Source of the DNA: CAVVFX01 sp963747535 | GTDB taxonomy: Bacteria; Acidobacteriota; Terriglobia; Bryobacterales; Bryobacteraceae | DNA length: 64,000 nt | Assembly (NCBI GenBank): GCA_963747535.1 | Contig: CAVVFX010000020.1 | Span: 744,001 to 808,000 of the forward strand | Reading direction: 5' to 3' | Shown here: positions 49,914 to 60,900 of the stretch, in pieces | How positions within the stretch are numbered: position 1 is the first letter of the stretch | Layout: each line of letters starts with the position of its first letter | Program-made: the position numbers and the translations under genes | The notes under the pieces: generated by a model | Databases searched by the model: none | What the model saw: the letters and a program-made list of their open reading frames with translations, nothing else | What the model was told of the DNA's origin: nothing

Positions 49914-52900
49914 TCACGACAACAAATACTCCAACTCCTCCCGGCCCATTTGGGCCAGCAGGCTGTTGTCCTGGTTGATGACGGCGTCGGCGAGGCGGCG
50001 CTTGCTGTCCTGCAGGGCCAGCACCTTCTCTTCGACGGTGTCTTTGGCGATCAGGCGGTAGGCGAAGACGTGCCGCATCTGTCCGATGCGGTGGGTACGG
50101 TCAATGGCTTGCGCTTCCACGGCGGGGTTCCACCAGGGGTCGAGGAGGAAAACGTAGTCCGCCGCGACCAGGTTGAGGCCCACGCCTCCGGCCTTCAGGC
50201 TGATGAGGAAGAGCTTGCAAGCGGGGTCCTGCTCGAAATTCCGGACCCGCTCCTGGCGATCTTTGGTCGCTCCGTCGAGGTATTCGTAGCGCACCGAGTC
50301 CTTATCCAGCCGTTTGCGGACAATGTCGAGGAAACTGGTGAATTGCGAAAAAACCAGAGCCTTGTGGCCTTCATCGATCACCTCGGAAAGGCGCGCGAGG
50401 AGGGTGTCGAGCTTGGCCGAGGGTTCGTCGACGCGCTTCTTGTCGATCAATCCTGGATGGCAGGCGGCCTGGCGAAGCCTCAGCAGCGCTTCGAGCACCA
50501 TGATTTTAGCTTTAGCCATGCCTTCAGCATCGATAGCCCCCAAGAGTGCCTGGCGATAATGTTCGCGAAGTTCACCGTAAAGCTTACGCTGCTCACCTTC
50601 CATCTCGCAGTGGAGAATGGACTCGACTTTGGGTGGCAGTTCGGACGCCACCTGCTCCTTGGTGCGCCGAAGGATGAGCGGGCGAAGCGCACGCGAGAGC
50701 AGGCCACGGGTGTGCTCTTCGGGATCCTTCGATGAGCCTCCAGCGGATTTAAAGGCGTTGGACGCGCCCAGCATGCCGGGATTGAGGAACTGGAACAGGC
50801 TCCAGAGATCGCTGAGGCTGTTCTGCACCGGCGTCCCGCTAAGCGCCAGGCGATGTCTGGCGTCGAGCAGGCGCGCTGCTTTGGCGGAATCGCTACTCGC
50901 ATTCTTAATGGCCTGGGCTTCGTCCAGGATGGCGTAGTCGAATTTCATCTCGCGCAGATTGACGATGTCGCGGCGGAGGGTACCGTAGGTCACAATGACC
51001 AGATCGTGGTTGGGGATTTCCTCCAGATTGCGATCCGGATTGGTATGGTCGAGGATGCGCAGGGCAGGGGTGAAACGCGCCGACTCCTCCTTCCAGTTGA
51101 AGACCAGGGATCGCGGGACAACAGCGATGGAGGGGGCAATATCGTTCGTGGCGCGGAGGGCGCGGCGGGTTTCCAGCATGGCCAGCACCTGGGCGGTTTT
51201 GCCGACGCCCATGTCGTCGGCCAGGCAGCCGCCGAATCCGAACTCGCGGAGAAACTCCATCCAGCCGACGCCCTCGCGCTGGTAGTCGCGAAGCTGGCCG
51301 TTAAACCCGGCGGGTTGCTCGACGGCCCGGACACCTTCGAAAGCTTTCATGCGGTCGCGGGCCTTGGCGAAGGTGTCATCGAAGCGGGCTTCGGGACGGT
51401 CGGCGAGCAGGACATCCAGGATGCCGGCCTGGTTAGTCCCGAAGCGGAAACTGTCGCCTTCCTTCCTCCCCAGCGAAACCAGGCGCCCAACCTGGGTGAT
51501 CCACTCGTCGGGCAACAAGCCGATTTCGCCGTCCGGCAGGATGAGCGTGGGGCTGCCCGTCTCGAGCGCCCGGAGCAACTGCGGATAGGTGTATTTGTGC
51601 TTCCCGAAGCTGACAGTGGCCTTGAGGTCGAACCAATCGATGCCGGACGTTATGTCGAGACTGGTTTCGGTGGGCTGCAGCACCTGCTTACCCTTAAAAT
51701 CGATCCGCCAGCTCTCTTTGGTGAGTTGGAAAACGATCTTGCCGAGTTTGTCCGGCGGTATGACCCAACCGGAGGGCTGGCTCGGATTGAAAGTGGAATG
51801 CGCCAGCTTGAAATCGTCGAGACGTCTGACAGCCTTCTGTTCGGCCTGGCGGTCACGAACCAGAAGCTTCTTGCCGGGCTGCAGAACGGCGGGCCGGTGA
51901 TCGTCGGCGCTGAAGATAACGCCTCCGTAATCGAAGGACAATAAGGCTACGTCCTCATTGCCGCGATAGTAGAACGTGCGGGATTCCACCCGCAGGGAGG
52001 GAACCGGCTCGACCGTGTGTTCCTCGGCGCGCAGTTCGTCAGGCAGTACCGTGGCCGGGAGATGGGCTTCCATCAACGTCGCGGCAAGTTCATCCCATTC
52101 ATCATTCGGCGCGAGGATGGGGCCGTGGATGCGGAGATTGTTGATCCATTCCGCGGCAACGTGGCACTCGATCGGGGCTACCGCGTTGAAAGTGAACAAC
52201 AGCGAGCCGCCGACAATCATGACTGGATCGCTCACGCTTTTCTTTTGTTCGCCGCGGGTGAACGCGCCGCTGACGAAATAATGGTCGTCCTGTTTCTTGA
52301 CCGAGGTCCTCCCGACCGACAGCGAAAAGCACCAGGGTTCGTCTTCCCAGAGAAGTGCAGGCTGCTCGGACTCGCCGTACTTTTCGAGAACGCAGCGCCC
52401 TGTCGCGCAAATGCGCGGCAGGAGTTCACGCGCGAGGTCCGGATAGAGCGTCCAGGAGGAAACCGGACTGGAACTCGAATAATAGCTGTCTTCGCGTGCT
52501 CCTGACAGGGTCCGCAGGATGGCCCGGTCGGTCTCGTTGGGGATCAGGTCGAGTTGTCGCGCGGTCAGGTTGATCGGGCGCGGCTTGGTGAGGCCTTTTC
52601 CACTTTTCTTCGGATCGGCGTAGACCACGGAGACGTGGACATCGGTATCGGTCGGTCCCTGAACGCGGACGTTATAGAAAATGACGCGGGTTTCCGGCCA
52701 CTCGGCGCGGGTGGCCGGGTCCTGGTAACCGGCGCGGACAAGAGCGTCGGCCCGATTCTTCCAGAGTCTTTTCGGTGGCGGAGGCGGAGCCTTGGCCTTC
52801 ACCGGTCGGACTGGCCGGCCCGGTGTTAAGGTCGGCGGCTGCGCCACAGCGGAACTGTCCTTACGTCCCAGATTGACGCGGCCGAGAGGCCGGGGGAATA

Positions 52901-53159
52901 GCAAGTCCTGCTCTTCGGCGGTGAGCAACGCGGCCCAGATATGGCTGCAGGAGCTGTTCTTGCGAAAATCGGCGCAGGTACAGGTCGTCTCCAGGAGTTC
53001 GCCCCTGAGACGGAGTCCGACACGCTGCCCGCCGACTCGCGACATTACGGTACCGTCGGGGTCAAGCTCGACTTCGATCCCCCCGGCGGCATAGAGGCGA
53101 TGGCCTCCGGCGACGGAATAGCGGTCATACTCCCAGGCAATTTGCGAGGAAATCTTCAT
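49914..53159 (-). CDS. SNF2-family ATP-dependent helicase with N-terminal SWIM zinc finger
   Basis: A 1081-residue protein. Residues about 59-76 form a SWIM-type zinc motif, CTCADFRKNSSCSHIW. A 500-residue middle region of bacterial SNF2 type follows, and the ATPase core starts near 625. Walker A is DDMGVGKT (about 645-652), the DEAH-like box DEAQ near 745, SGTPVQNSLSDLW, and the helicase-C motifs ALVFSQFTSFLD, SLKAGGVGLNLV and IDRTHRIGQ. It remodels DNA-protein complexes or is involved in transcription or restart; the exact role is unknown. It is monocistronic, ending convergent to the amidohydrolase gene. Confidence 0.92.
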   Translation of the reverse strand: MKISSQIAWEYDRYSVAGGHRLYAAGGIEVELDPDGTVMSRVGGQRVGLRLRGELLETTCTCADFRKNSSCSHIWAALLTAEEQDLLFPRPLGRVNLGRKDSSAVAQPPTLTPGRPVRPVKAKAPPPPPKRLWKNRADALVRAGYQDPATRAEWPETRVIFYNVRVQGPTDTDVHVSVVYADPKKSGKGLTKPRPINLTARQLDLIPNETDRAILRTLSGAREDSYYSSSSPVSSWTLYPDLARELLPRICATGRCVLEKYGESEQPALLWEDEPWCFSLSVGRTSVKKQDDHYFVSGAFTRGEQKKSVSDPVMIVGGSLLFTFNAVAPIECHVAAEWINNLRIHGPILAPNDEWDELAATLMEAHLPATVLPDELRAEEHTVEPVPSLRVESRTFYYRGNEDVALLSFDYGGVIFSADDHRPAVLQPGKKLLVRDRQAEQKAVRRLDDFKLAHSTFNPSQPSGWVIPPDKLGKIVFQLTKESWRIDFKGKQVLQPTETSLDITSGIDWFDLKATVSFGKHKYTYPQLLRALETGSPTLILPDGEIGLLPDEWITQVGRLVSLGRKEGDSFRFGTNQAGILDVLLADRPEARFDDTFAKARDRMKAFEGVRAVEQPAGFNGQLRDYQREGVGWMEFLREFGFGGCLADDMGVGKTAQVLAMLETRRALRATNDIAPSIAVVPRSLVFNWKEESARFTPALRILDHTNPDRNLEEIPNHDLVIVTYGTLRRDIVNLREMKFDYAILDEAQAIKNASSDSAKAARLLDARHRLALSGTPVQNSLSDLWSLFQFLNPGMLGASNAFKSAGGSSKDPEEHTRGLLSRALRPLILRRTKEQVASELPPKVESILHCEMEGEQRKLYGELREHYRQALLGAIDAEGMAKAKIMVLEALLRLRQAACHPGLIDKKRVDEPSAKLDTLLARLSEVIDEGHKALVFSQFTSFLDIVRKRLDKDSVRYEYLDGATKDRQERVRNFEQDPACKLFLISLKAGGVGLNLVAADYVFLLDPWWNPAVEAQAIDRTHRIGQMRHVFAYRLIAKDTVEEKVLALQDSKRRLADAVINQDNSLLAQMGREELEYLLS

Positions 53160-53846
53160 AGCTTAAAGGTGGGGGAGGACGCCGGAATAATAACGGCAAG
53201 CTGGATCTAGTTTAGCCCAATCGATAGGGCACTGGAGCATGGCATGCAGAATCCGCCCCACGATCGTTAAGCGGCGGGAGTGCCGGTCACATACTTCCGC
53301 GAGCCACGCCAACGGCTGCCGATTCTGCGACCATCGTTTCCGGTCCGCGACCGATGGAGAACTGGTACGCGAATGTTTCCGAGCCGCGGACCTTCAGAAG
53401 GTGAGAAAAAAATCGATTCGCAGGCCAAAGGCCTGCTCCACAAGGCTAGCCAGAGGTGCTGAATCTATGTGGAGTAGACTTTGGCCAGCTCCTTCCCGGA
53501 TGCAGACCGATTTTTTCGCAGCGTTTTAGGGAGCCGGTACGCGACCTTTCTCGACGCACGAACGCGCGGCCGCGAGTCTTCCGTCAGATCGCACAGGAAT
53601 CTCCTTTTCTGCTTTGGATATTCCAAGCGAGCCTGGGGTCCCACGCAGGTGAGGTTGGGAAGTTATTGATGTTTGGGGAAATAGAGGCCGGCATATGTAA
53701 TGATCGGGGAACGCACGGAGCGAAGGAAACACGGGGACATGGGCGGCTCAGGCTGTTCCTTGCGCTTTTAACGCGGTTTCGTGTTGCGATTTCGCCAAAA
53801 ACATGTATGCTATTGATGGCAGGACCCAAAACAGGAGGTTCACTGA
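53160..53846. other. 687-bp gap holding repeat R5 copy 2
   Basis: R5 at 53395-53441 matches 35486-35531, and 53487-53520 matches 9605-9640 inverted. The remaining sequence has only frames without motifs. AT-rich DNA just before 53820 may be the promoter region of the next gene. Confidence 0.55.
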
Positions 53847-54431
53847 ATGTTGGATGATCTGATGCTGGCTCCTCAGGACGAAGAAGAGATGGATGACTTC
53901 CCTGGATACGACGATAAGGATGATAAAGGCTCCAAACTGGACGACTATGGCGAGGTAGAGGAAGAAGACGACGACGACGGCGAAGAGGAAGAAGTAGTCG
54001 TTATAGTCGCCTCGACTCCTCAGGCAGCGCCGAAGCCGGCTGTCTCTTCTGAACCAGAGGCAGCTTCAGAGCCCGCTAAGGAAGAGGTAGCGAAGAAGCC
54101 GGTGAAGAAGGCGGCGAAGTCCGCTTCTAAGAAAGCTGCGCCTAAAGCGGCAGCCAAGAAACCGGCGGCTAAAAAAGCTGCTCCCAAGGCTGCTCCTAAG
54201 AAAGCTGCGGTGAAGAAGGCCGCTCCGAAGGCAGCTAAGAAGGCAGCGCCTAAGAAGGCTGCCCCCAAAAAGGCAGCGAAGAAGGCTGCTCCTAAGAAGG
54301 CTGCTGTAAAGAAGGCCGCCCCCAAGAAGGGTGCTAAGAAGGCGCCCGCTAAGAAGGCCGCACCCCCGGCGAAGAAAGCGGCCGCCAAGAAAGCTGCTCC
54401 AAAGAAGGCGGCAGGCAAAAAGCGCCGCTAG
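53847..54431 (+). CDS. Histone H1-like DNA-binding protein with acidic N-terminus
   Basis: A 194-residue protein. Residues 1-55 are strongly acidic (DEEEMDD, EEEDDDDGEEEE). Residues about 85-194 are a Lys/Ala/Pro repeat (AAPKKAAPKKAAKK) typical of bacterial histone H1-like proteins that bind DNA without sequence specificity. The start is set by AGGAGG eight bases upstream. It is monocistronic. The charge-split layout, acid tail then basic tail, is unlike usual H1-like proteins and could allow self-association or charge masking. A transcription or DNA-condensation role is inference. Confidence 0.85.
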   Translation: MLDDLMLAPQDEEEMDDFPGYDDKDDKGSKLDDYGEVEEEDDDDGEEEEVVVIVASTPQAAPKPAVSSEPEAASEPAKEEVAKKPVKKAAKSASKKAAPKAAAKKPAAKKAAPKAAPKKAAVKKAAPKAAKKAAPKKAAPKKAAKKAAPKKAAVKKAAPKKGAKKAPAKKAAPPAKKAAAKKAAPKKAAGKKRR

Positions 54432-54454
54432 CGGCGTGTGGCGGAAGTCGACGC

Positions 54455-54565
54455 AGACCAAAGGCCTACTCCACAAGGCTTGCGAACCGTTGATTCTTCG
54501 TTGTGGAGTAGGCGTTTTCGCCTGCTCTCGCGCGTTGGAGAAACTTCTGTCACAGGCTGCTAGCA
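54455..54565. repeat. Composite repeat, copy 4 (partial, inverted)
   Basis: AGACCAAAGGCCTACTCCAC, then TTGTGGAGTAGGCGTTTTCG, and CTCTCGCGCGTTGGAGAAAC. The right half matches the reverse complement of 13832-13885. The palindromic GTGGAGTAGGC and GCCTACTCCAC pair gives a large hairpin. It lies just after the histone-like gene. Confidence 0.65.
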
Positions 54566-54705
54566 CTCTCGTCTTTTGTTGCAGGAGCCCGGCGGGCTGA
54601 TCTTGATGTCCGCCGGGTCTTCCTTTTGGGCGCGTAGTGCGGAGTGTCTCTATGTGGGACGGAAATTAGTCTGTCCACAATCAAGGCTTAGTAGTTCACG
54701 CATTT

Positions 54706-55980
54706 ATGAAACCTTTGGGTCTGTTGTTTTTCGTCCTGCGGATTGCGGCGGCGCAGACGGATTACACTCTGCTGCTGCGCGGCGGCCACCTGATCGATCC
54801 CAAAAACAACCTGGATGCCGTCATGGACGTGGCTATCCTCGATGGGAAAGTCGCGGCTGTCGAACCCCATATCAGTCCGTCACGGGCCCGGAGTACGGTG
54901 GATCTCACCGGATTATACGTCACCCCGGGGCTGGTGGATATGCATGTCCATGTATTCCACACGACCGGCATACAAGACGCCTGGGCCGGCGACAACAGTG
55001 TCGATCCCGACAGTTTCAGCTTTCGGAACGGTGTCACCACCATGGTCGACGCGGGCAGCTCCGGGTGGCGCAACTTCGAAACGTTTTACCATACCGTGAT
55101 CGAGCGCGCCCACACCCGCGTTCTGGCGTTTATCAATATTGCCGGGCTGGGCATGATAGGCGACGTCACGGAGCAGGATCCGGAGGACTTTCAGCCGGAG
55201 CCGATCGCCAAACTCGCGCGCAAATACCCCGACGTGGTGGTAGGCGTGAAGACTGCCCATTACCATCACCCGGACTGGATCTCGGTGGACCGAGCCGTGG
55301 AGGCGGGACGCTTGTCGAATTTGCCCGTGATGGTCGACTTCGGGTTTTTTCGTCCGGAACGCCCTTACTGGCAGCTGGTCACGAGTCACCTGCGTCCGGG
55401 AGACATCTCTACACACATGTTTCGCGGACCCGTGCCGTGGATCGACGAGAACGGGCAGATCTACCGGTATCTGTACCAGGCGAGGGAGCGCGGCGTCAAG
55501 TTCGACGTTGGCCATGGGCAGACGAGCTTTGTCTTCCGTAACGCGGCTCCCGCGATCGCGAAGGGCTTCTGGCCGGATACCATTTCCACCGATCTACACG
55601 GTCTGAGTATGAATCAGGCGCTCTGCGATATGCCGACGCTGCTCGCGAAGTTCCTGGCAATGGGTATGCCGCTCAAAGAGGTGGTGCTGCGGGCTACGTG
55701 GAATCCCGCGCAGGTTGTGCACCATCAGGAGGCTGGGCATCTCACGGTCGGGTCGGCAGCGGATGTCGCGGTCTGGCGGGTAATGGAAGGGCGGTTCGGG
55801 TTCGCGGACGCCTATGGAGGGCGCGTCGAGGGAACCGAGCGGCTGGTCTGTGAGATGACTCTGCAGCGAGGCCAAGTGGTATGGAACCAGGGCGCGCTGG
55901 GCTCGACGGATTACCGCAAATTGGGTCCCGCGTACGGGGTGCGGGACGGGATTGACGTAATCGTGAGGCCACCGAAGTGA
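54706..55980 (+). CDS. Exported amidohydrolase/deacetylase-type metallohydrolase
   Basis: A 424-residue protein with a short signal (LGLLFFVLRIAAAQ). It is a dihydroorotase-like amidohydrolase: LLLRGGHLIDPKNNLDAVMD, metal-site VDMHVHVFH, GVKTAHYHHPDW holding the bridging Lys and His, DVGHGQTSFVF, and a catalytic Asp in STDLHG. The closest family is the amidohydrolase/deacetylase group (EF_0837 type), which acts on N-acetylated or cyclic substrates; the substrate is not known. The ATG at 54706 has a weak ribosome-binding site. Confidence 0.82.
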   Translation: MKPLGLLFFVLRIAAAQTDYTLLLRGGHLIDPKNNLDAVMDVAILDGKVAAVEPHISPSRARSTVDLTGLYVTPGLVDMHVHVFHTTGIQDAWAGDNSVDPDSFSFRNGVTTMVDAGSSGWRNFETFYHTVIERAHTRVLAFINIAGLGMIGDVTEQDPEDFQPEPIAKLARKYPDVVVGVKTAHYHHPDWISVDRAVEAGRLSNLPVMVDFGFFRPERPYWQLVTSHLRPGDISTHMFRGPVPWIDENGQIYRYLYQARERGVKFDVGHGQTSFVFRNAAPAIAKGFWPDTISTDLHGLSMNQALCDMPTLLAKFLAMGMPLKEVVLRATWNPAQVVHHQEAGHLTVGSAADVAVWRVMEGRFGFADAYGGRVEGTERLVCEMTLQRGQVVWNQGALGSTDYRKLGPAYGVRDGIDVIVRPPK

Positions 55981-56137
55981 CTCACATGCAATGTCGCAAT
56001 CGCGTTGCAAACTTCCCGCGGTGGAAGGCCGCGTTCCGGGTAACCGTGGCGCAGCCAATCCTCGCTGCAGCCGGCTTCCAGCCGCACGAGCACGCCGCGA
56101 CGGCGCGCTCCAATGGAGTCTGAAACTGGCGGTTCCG

Positions 56138-56215
56138 GCGACCTGGGGGTCGCTTGCGGACGGGGGCGTCCGCCCCACAATCTGCTTGGCTGAATTTTGC
56201 AAGTACCTCTTCAGT
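56138..56215. repeat. Intergenic repeats R7 and R6 together
   Basis: R7 (GGGGGTCGCTTGCGGACG, GCGTCCGCCCCACAA at 56138-56180) recurs at 63721-63762. R6 (GGCTGAATTTTGCAAGTACC at 56188-56215) is the inverse of 37403-37430. Confidence 0.75.
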
Positions 56216-56225
56216 CTCTGCCTCG

Positions 56226-57698
56226 TTAGCCGGCCAGCGCCCCACCCTTGCGTTCGATGGCCTTAGGTCCCCAGGCTCCGGGAACAAAGAAGTCCTGCCA
56301 TGTAAGTTGGCACTCCCGGACCATCCGTAGCCCATATTCGGAGCGGCCCAGTTCGGAGGGCTTGGAGGGGTTGGTGCCGAAGGTGAACTTGCAGCCGGCG
56401 GCCTTGGCCACGCGGACAAAGTTGGCGCTCGGGATCTTGTAGCGATCGTTCAATTCGATGGCTACGCGATTACTGGCGGCCGCGCCGGCAACCTTCTTCA
56501 TTCGCTCCTCGGTCCACAAAGTATCGTAGTTTTGCGCGATGACGGGCGGAAGATAGGTAGGATTGACATAAATGTCGACCGGCTCGTGCTCCAGGATGCC
56601 GACCGTACGCTCGACAAAGGTGTCCATGAATTCCCGGGTGTCCGCGATGGCGCCGAGTTCCTCGGGAATCCAGAGGCGCAGGCGGCGGCCGTGGTTGTCG
56701 GTCCAAGTCATGGAATCGGTGAAAACGTAGTCGAACAACGCGACGGCCTGGCGGGAGAACATTTGAGTCCACTCCCGGCCCTCGGCCTGCATCGCGACGA
56801 AACAGGGTTGACCTTTCATGCTGTCGACGTAAGCGCGCGCGGCCCGGTCGTCCTGCACCGGATTCAGTTTTCCGCAGTTGATGGCGATGCCGTATTCGAT
56901 GCCGTCGCGGCGCGACTTGGCTAGCGCCTGTTCGAGCGTGAGTCCTTCCTTGAGGTGGACGTGGTAGTCGACCATGGGGAGATTGTGGCGTCCGATATTG
57001 ATGATTGCCCGATAAGTTTCATCGACCACAGGAGGTTCGCCGGGAGTGGGCAGGTCGTCAGGCAGCGGACGAACCCGAACGCTGCGGAAGAGCGCCTTCG
57101 ACCCGTCGTTGTGGCACTGCAGAGCGAAAGTGCCACGGTCGAGAAAGCGGCCAGTCTCCTCGGCAGGGGGAATGACGGGCGGCGTGGGCTCTACGTAATC
57201 TACTACCAGCATTTCGTTGAGCCGTATCTGCACATTCTTGCCGCGCACCGCAACACGAATCTTGAACCACTGGTCGTCGGGGATGAACTGTTTATAGATA
57301 TTACGGATACCGTAGAGGGAGCCGGTCTTCTTGCGCTCGCGATAGGTCCCCTCACCGGTCGCGGTGTTGTTGACCTGGACTTCGAAGCCCTTGATCGGGA
57401 AACCCTTCTCCTGATAGGCGGTGTGGAAGTAGACTCCCGAGTTGCACTCGTGATGAGCCAGGCAGTCGACTTCGAGCTCGAAGTTTTTGAAGCTGGCCTG
57501 GTTAACCGGGCCGGTATAAAACAGATGGGATCGCGGTCCGTCGGCGGCCAGGTTACCGCCGACGACTTTCCAGGAAGATTTGTTCTCGCTGGGCTGCCAG
57601 TTGTCAAGACTGTGGCCATCGAATAAGTCGATCCAAGGCTGGTCGGCTTTCAGAAGTCCGGCGGCGGTGACTGCGCCAAGAAATGTGCGTCGGTTCAT
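56226..57698 (-). CDS. Tat-exported DUF1080 domain fused to a PHP-like metallohydrolase
   Basis: A 490-residue protein with a Tat signal (NRRTFLGAVTAAGLLKADQP). Residues about 22-215 match DUF1080 (3-keto-disaccharide hydrolase, LamG-like): WIDLFDGHSLDNWQP, GVYFHTAYQEKG, KGFEVQVNNTATG. Residues about 240-485 look like a PHP-type metallohydrolase: MVDYHVHLKEGLTLEQAL, EYGIAINCGK, KFTFGTNPSK. The join of a lectin-like sugar hydrolase domain and a PHP esterase is unusual and suggests a secreted glycan-processing enzyme. It lies convergent to the amidohydrolase gene. Confidence 0.78.
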   Translation of the reverse strand: MNRRTFLGAVTAAGLLKADQPWIDLFDGHSLDNWQPSENKSSWKVVGGNLAADGPRSHLFYTGPVNQASFKNFELEVDCLAHHECNSGVYFHTAYQEKGFPIKGFEVQVNNTATGEGTYRERKKTGSLYGIRNIYKQFIPDDQWFKIRVAVRGKNVQIRLNEMLVVDYVEPTPPVIPPAEETGRFLDRGTFALQCHNDGSKALFRSVRVRPLPDDLPTPGEPPVVDETYRAIINIGRHNLPMVDYHVHLKEGLTLEQALAKSRRDGIEYGIAINCGKLNPVQDDRAARAYVDSMKGQPCFVAMQAEGREWTQMFSRQAVALFDYVFTDSMTWTDNHGRRLRLWIPEELGAIADTREFMDTFVERTVGILEHEPVDIYVNPTYLPPVIAQNYDTLWTEERMKKVAGAAASNRVAIELNDRYKIPSANFVRVAKAAGCKFTFGTNPSKPSELGRSEYGLRMVRECQLTWQDFFVPGAWGPKAIERKGGALAG

Positions 57699-57968
57699 GT
57701 GGGTCCTGTGGACAGTATATGCCTCAGATCCGGACGCGAAGACGGATCAGCTATCAGGCCGAGGCTGGGGCCCGGCCGGGGGGTCAGCCTGATCTGTACG
57801 TGGCTACACATCCTCGGCCGAATGCCGGTTGCAGGCGAAAGTCCGCGCCATCAAGGCATGGAATCAATAAGTTACCAGACAGGTTCGATACCGGCTACCG
57901 GCGAGTTGGCGTACGGTAGATTACCAGCCGGCAGGGACAAACTCCACACGGTAGGGTAGGCTTTCAGG

Positions 57969-60900
57969 ATGCGACTCATGGCAGCAATTCTTCTCGCCGT
58001 AGTGGCGTCGTGTTCCCTGTCGGGCCAGACCTACAGCATTACAACGTTTGCCGGGGGCGGGTTGCCCGGGAACACGCCTGGTAACTCCGCGAGCCTGGTT
58101 GGCGTGTATGGCGTCGCGATTGACCGGGCCGGGAATGCGTTTATCGCGCTCACGGCCTATCAAACCGTTCTTCGACTGGACGCGACGACCGGCATCCTTA
58201 CCCGCGTGGCAGGGAACGGGACACCGGGCTTCAGTGGCGACAACGGCCCGGCCATTTCCGCCCAGTTGAACGGTTTGACCGGCATAGCGGTCGACTCGGC
58301 CGGCAACTTGTACATCGCGGAACATGCCCGTATCCGCGAGGTCACGGTCGCGAACGGCGTTATCACTACGGTGGCGGGAAACGGTAGTCCCGGCTTCAGC
58401 GGCGACGGAGGCCCCGCCACCAGCGCGGAGATCGGCAGCCCGAATTTCAACTCGAGCGTTGCTCTGGACAGTACCGGCAATCTGTATATCCCCGACTACA
58501 CCAGCAATCGAGTTCGCAAAGTCTCAAATGGGGTGATTACCACCGTGGCAGGGACCGGCAGTCCCGGCTCCGGCGGTGATAACGGCCCAGCCACCAGCGC
58601 GCAATTGAACGGTCCGACGGGCGTCGCGGTGGACTCCGCCGGCAATCTCTACATCGCGGACACGTTGAACCACCGAATCCGCAAAGTGACGAACGGCGTG
58701 ATCACAACCATGGCAGGGAACGGGACGCAGGGCTCCAACGGAGATAACGGCTCAGCCACCAGCGCACAGTTGAATTCGCCGGAGAACGTGTGTGTGGACT
58801 CCGCCGGCAATCTTTATGTCACCGGGCTCGATGACCGCGTCCGGAGAGTCGCGAACGGCGTAATCACGACGTTTGCGGGGACCGGGACGATCGGTTTCAG
58901 CGGAGACAACGGGCCGGCCGCCGGCGCCCAATTGGACGCGCCGGAAGCCGTTGGCGTTGATACCGCCGGTAACGTCTATATCGCGGATTCCCAGAACGAG
59001 CGAATCCGTAAGGTTGCAAACGGCATCATCACGACCATCGCGGGCGGCGGGTCGTCGGTCGGGGACAACGGCCCCCCCAGCGGTGCACAGCTCTACGCTC
59101 CCTATGGGCTTGCCGTGGATGCTGCCAATGACCTCTATATCGCGGACGGCCGGAATAATCGCATCCGGAGAGTGTCTAATGGGGTCATCACCACGACCGC
59201 GGGAAGCGGGACCGCGGATGCCGGCGGTTACGCCGGTGACAATGGAGCTGCCACCAGCGCACAGCTTGACATTCCGACGGGCGTCGCGGTGGACACGAGC
59301 GGCAACGTCTACATCCTGGACAGCGTTAATGCCCGCCTCCGGCGAGTCTCGAACGGCGTGATCACTACCGTGGCGGGGGACGGCAATCCCGGCTTTAGCG
59401 GCGACAACGGCCCGGCCGCCACTGCGCAGTTGGGAGCGAACGCCAATGGTGTGGCAGTGGATCTCAGCGGGAACGTATACATTGCGGACACCGGCAACAA
59501 CCGTATCCGTAAAGTTGCGAACGGTCTGATCACCACGGTAGCCGGCAACGGCGCGCCAGGCTACAGCGGTGACAACGGCCCGGCCACGAACGCTGCCTTG
59601 AACTCCCCGTACGGCGTAGCAGTCGATGCCGGCGGAAGCCTGTACATCGCGGATGGCGGCAATAGTTGTATCCGCAAAGTCACCAACGGCGTGATCACGA
59701 CGATCGCCGGGACTGGGAAGCCCGGCTACAGCGGCGACAATGGGCCTGCCACCAGCGCACAGTTGTCGTCTCCAGCCGGGCTTGCCGTGGATTCGGCCGG
59801 CAGCCTCTACATTGCGGACCAGGGAAATCCGTCGTTCGTCCGAAAGGTCGCGGGCGGAATCATCACCACGATCGCGGGTAACGGAACGTTCGGCTTTAGC
59901 GGCGACGGCGGTCCGGCGACCAATGCGTCGTTCTCCCTCGCGACTGGCATCGCGATCGATTCAACCGGCAATATCTACGTTTCGGACAATTTGAACGATC
60001 GCGTCCGGCTCCTGACGCCCTCGACCACTTCGTGCATCTACTCCGTCACACCCGGTTCTTTGCAGGCAAGCGCCCTCGGCGGTACGTTCAGTTTCACGAT
60101 CCAAACGGGCGCGTCCTGCTCCTGGATCATCTCCGGCTTGCCCAGCTGGATCACCATTTCGGGCGCGAGCTCGGGTAGCGGTCCAGCCACCGTCACAATG
60201 GTAATTGCAGCCGACACCGGCGCCGCTCGAAGCGTGGGTATCTCTGTCGCGGGCGTCACGATCGGGGTAGCCCAGCAGGGAGCGCCCCAGCCGGCAGCGC
60301 CCACCATCGGCGCCGTAACCAACGCCGCGAGTAACCTCAGCGGCCCAATCTCGCCCGGAGAAATCGTGGTGTTGTACGGCTCGGGAATCGGCCCGGCGCA
60401 ACTTACCTACGCCCAAGTCGGCGGCGACGGTCTCTATGACGCCCAGCTTGCCGGCATGACCGTCCAATTCAATGGAATCCCGGCGCCCATTCTCTACACA
60501 TCGACAGTTCAGGTAGCGGCGATCGTTCCGTACGAACTCACGGGCGCCAGTGTCCAGGTCACGGCAACTTACCAGGGTCAGACTTCTGCACCAGTGACCG
60601 TTGTTCTCGCTCCGTCGGCTCCCGGGCTATTCACACTGGGGGCCACAGGCAGTGGAGAAGCTGCGGCCATCAATCAGAACCAGGCGACCAACGGAGCGGC
60701 GGCGCCGGTTCCGATTGGAAGCATCATCACTCTTTTCGCGACCGGCGAGGGCCAGACTTCACCTGCGGGAGTGGATGGTAAGCCTGCATCGGCATCCCCT
60801 CCCACACCGACTTTGCCGGTCAACGTAACGATCGGGGGCGTGACAGTCAATAACCTGCAGTACGTTGGCGGTGCGCCCGGAGAAGTTGCCGGGGTGTTGC

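Noticed and set aside
53456..53857. 133-residue open frame before the histone-like gene
   Set aside because: It overlaps repeat R5 remnants and the next start, and shows no domain features.
57870..57900. tRNA-like T-arm (GGTTCGATACC)
   Set aside because: No acceptor, D or anticodon stems can be paired around it.
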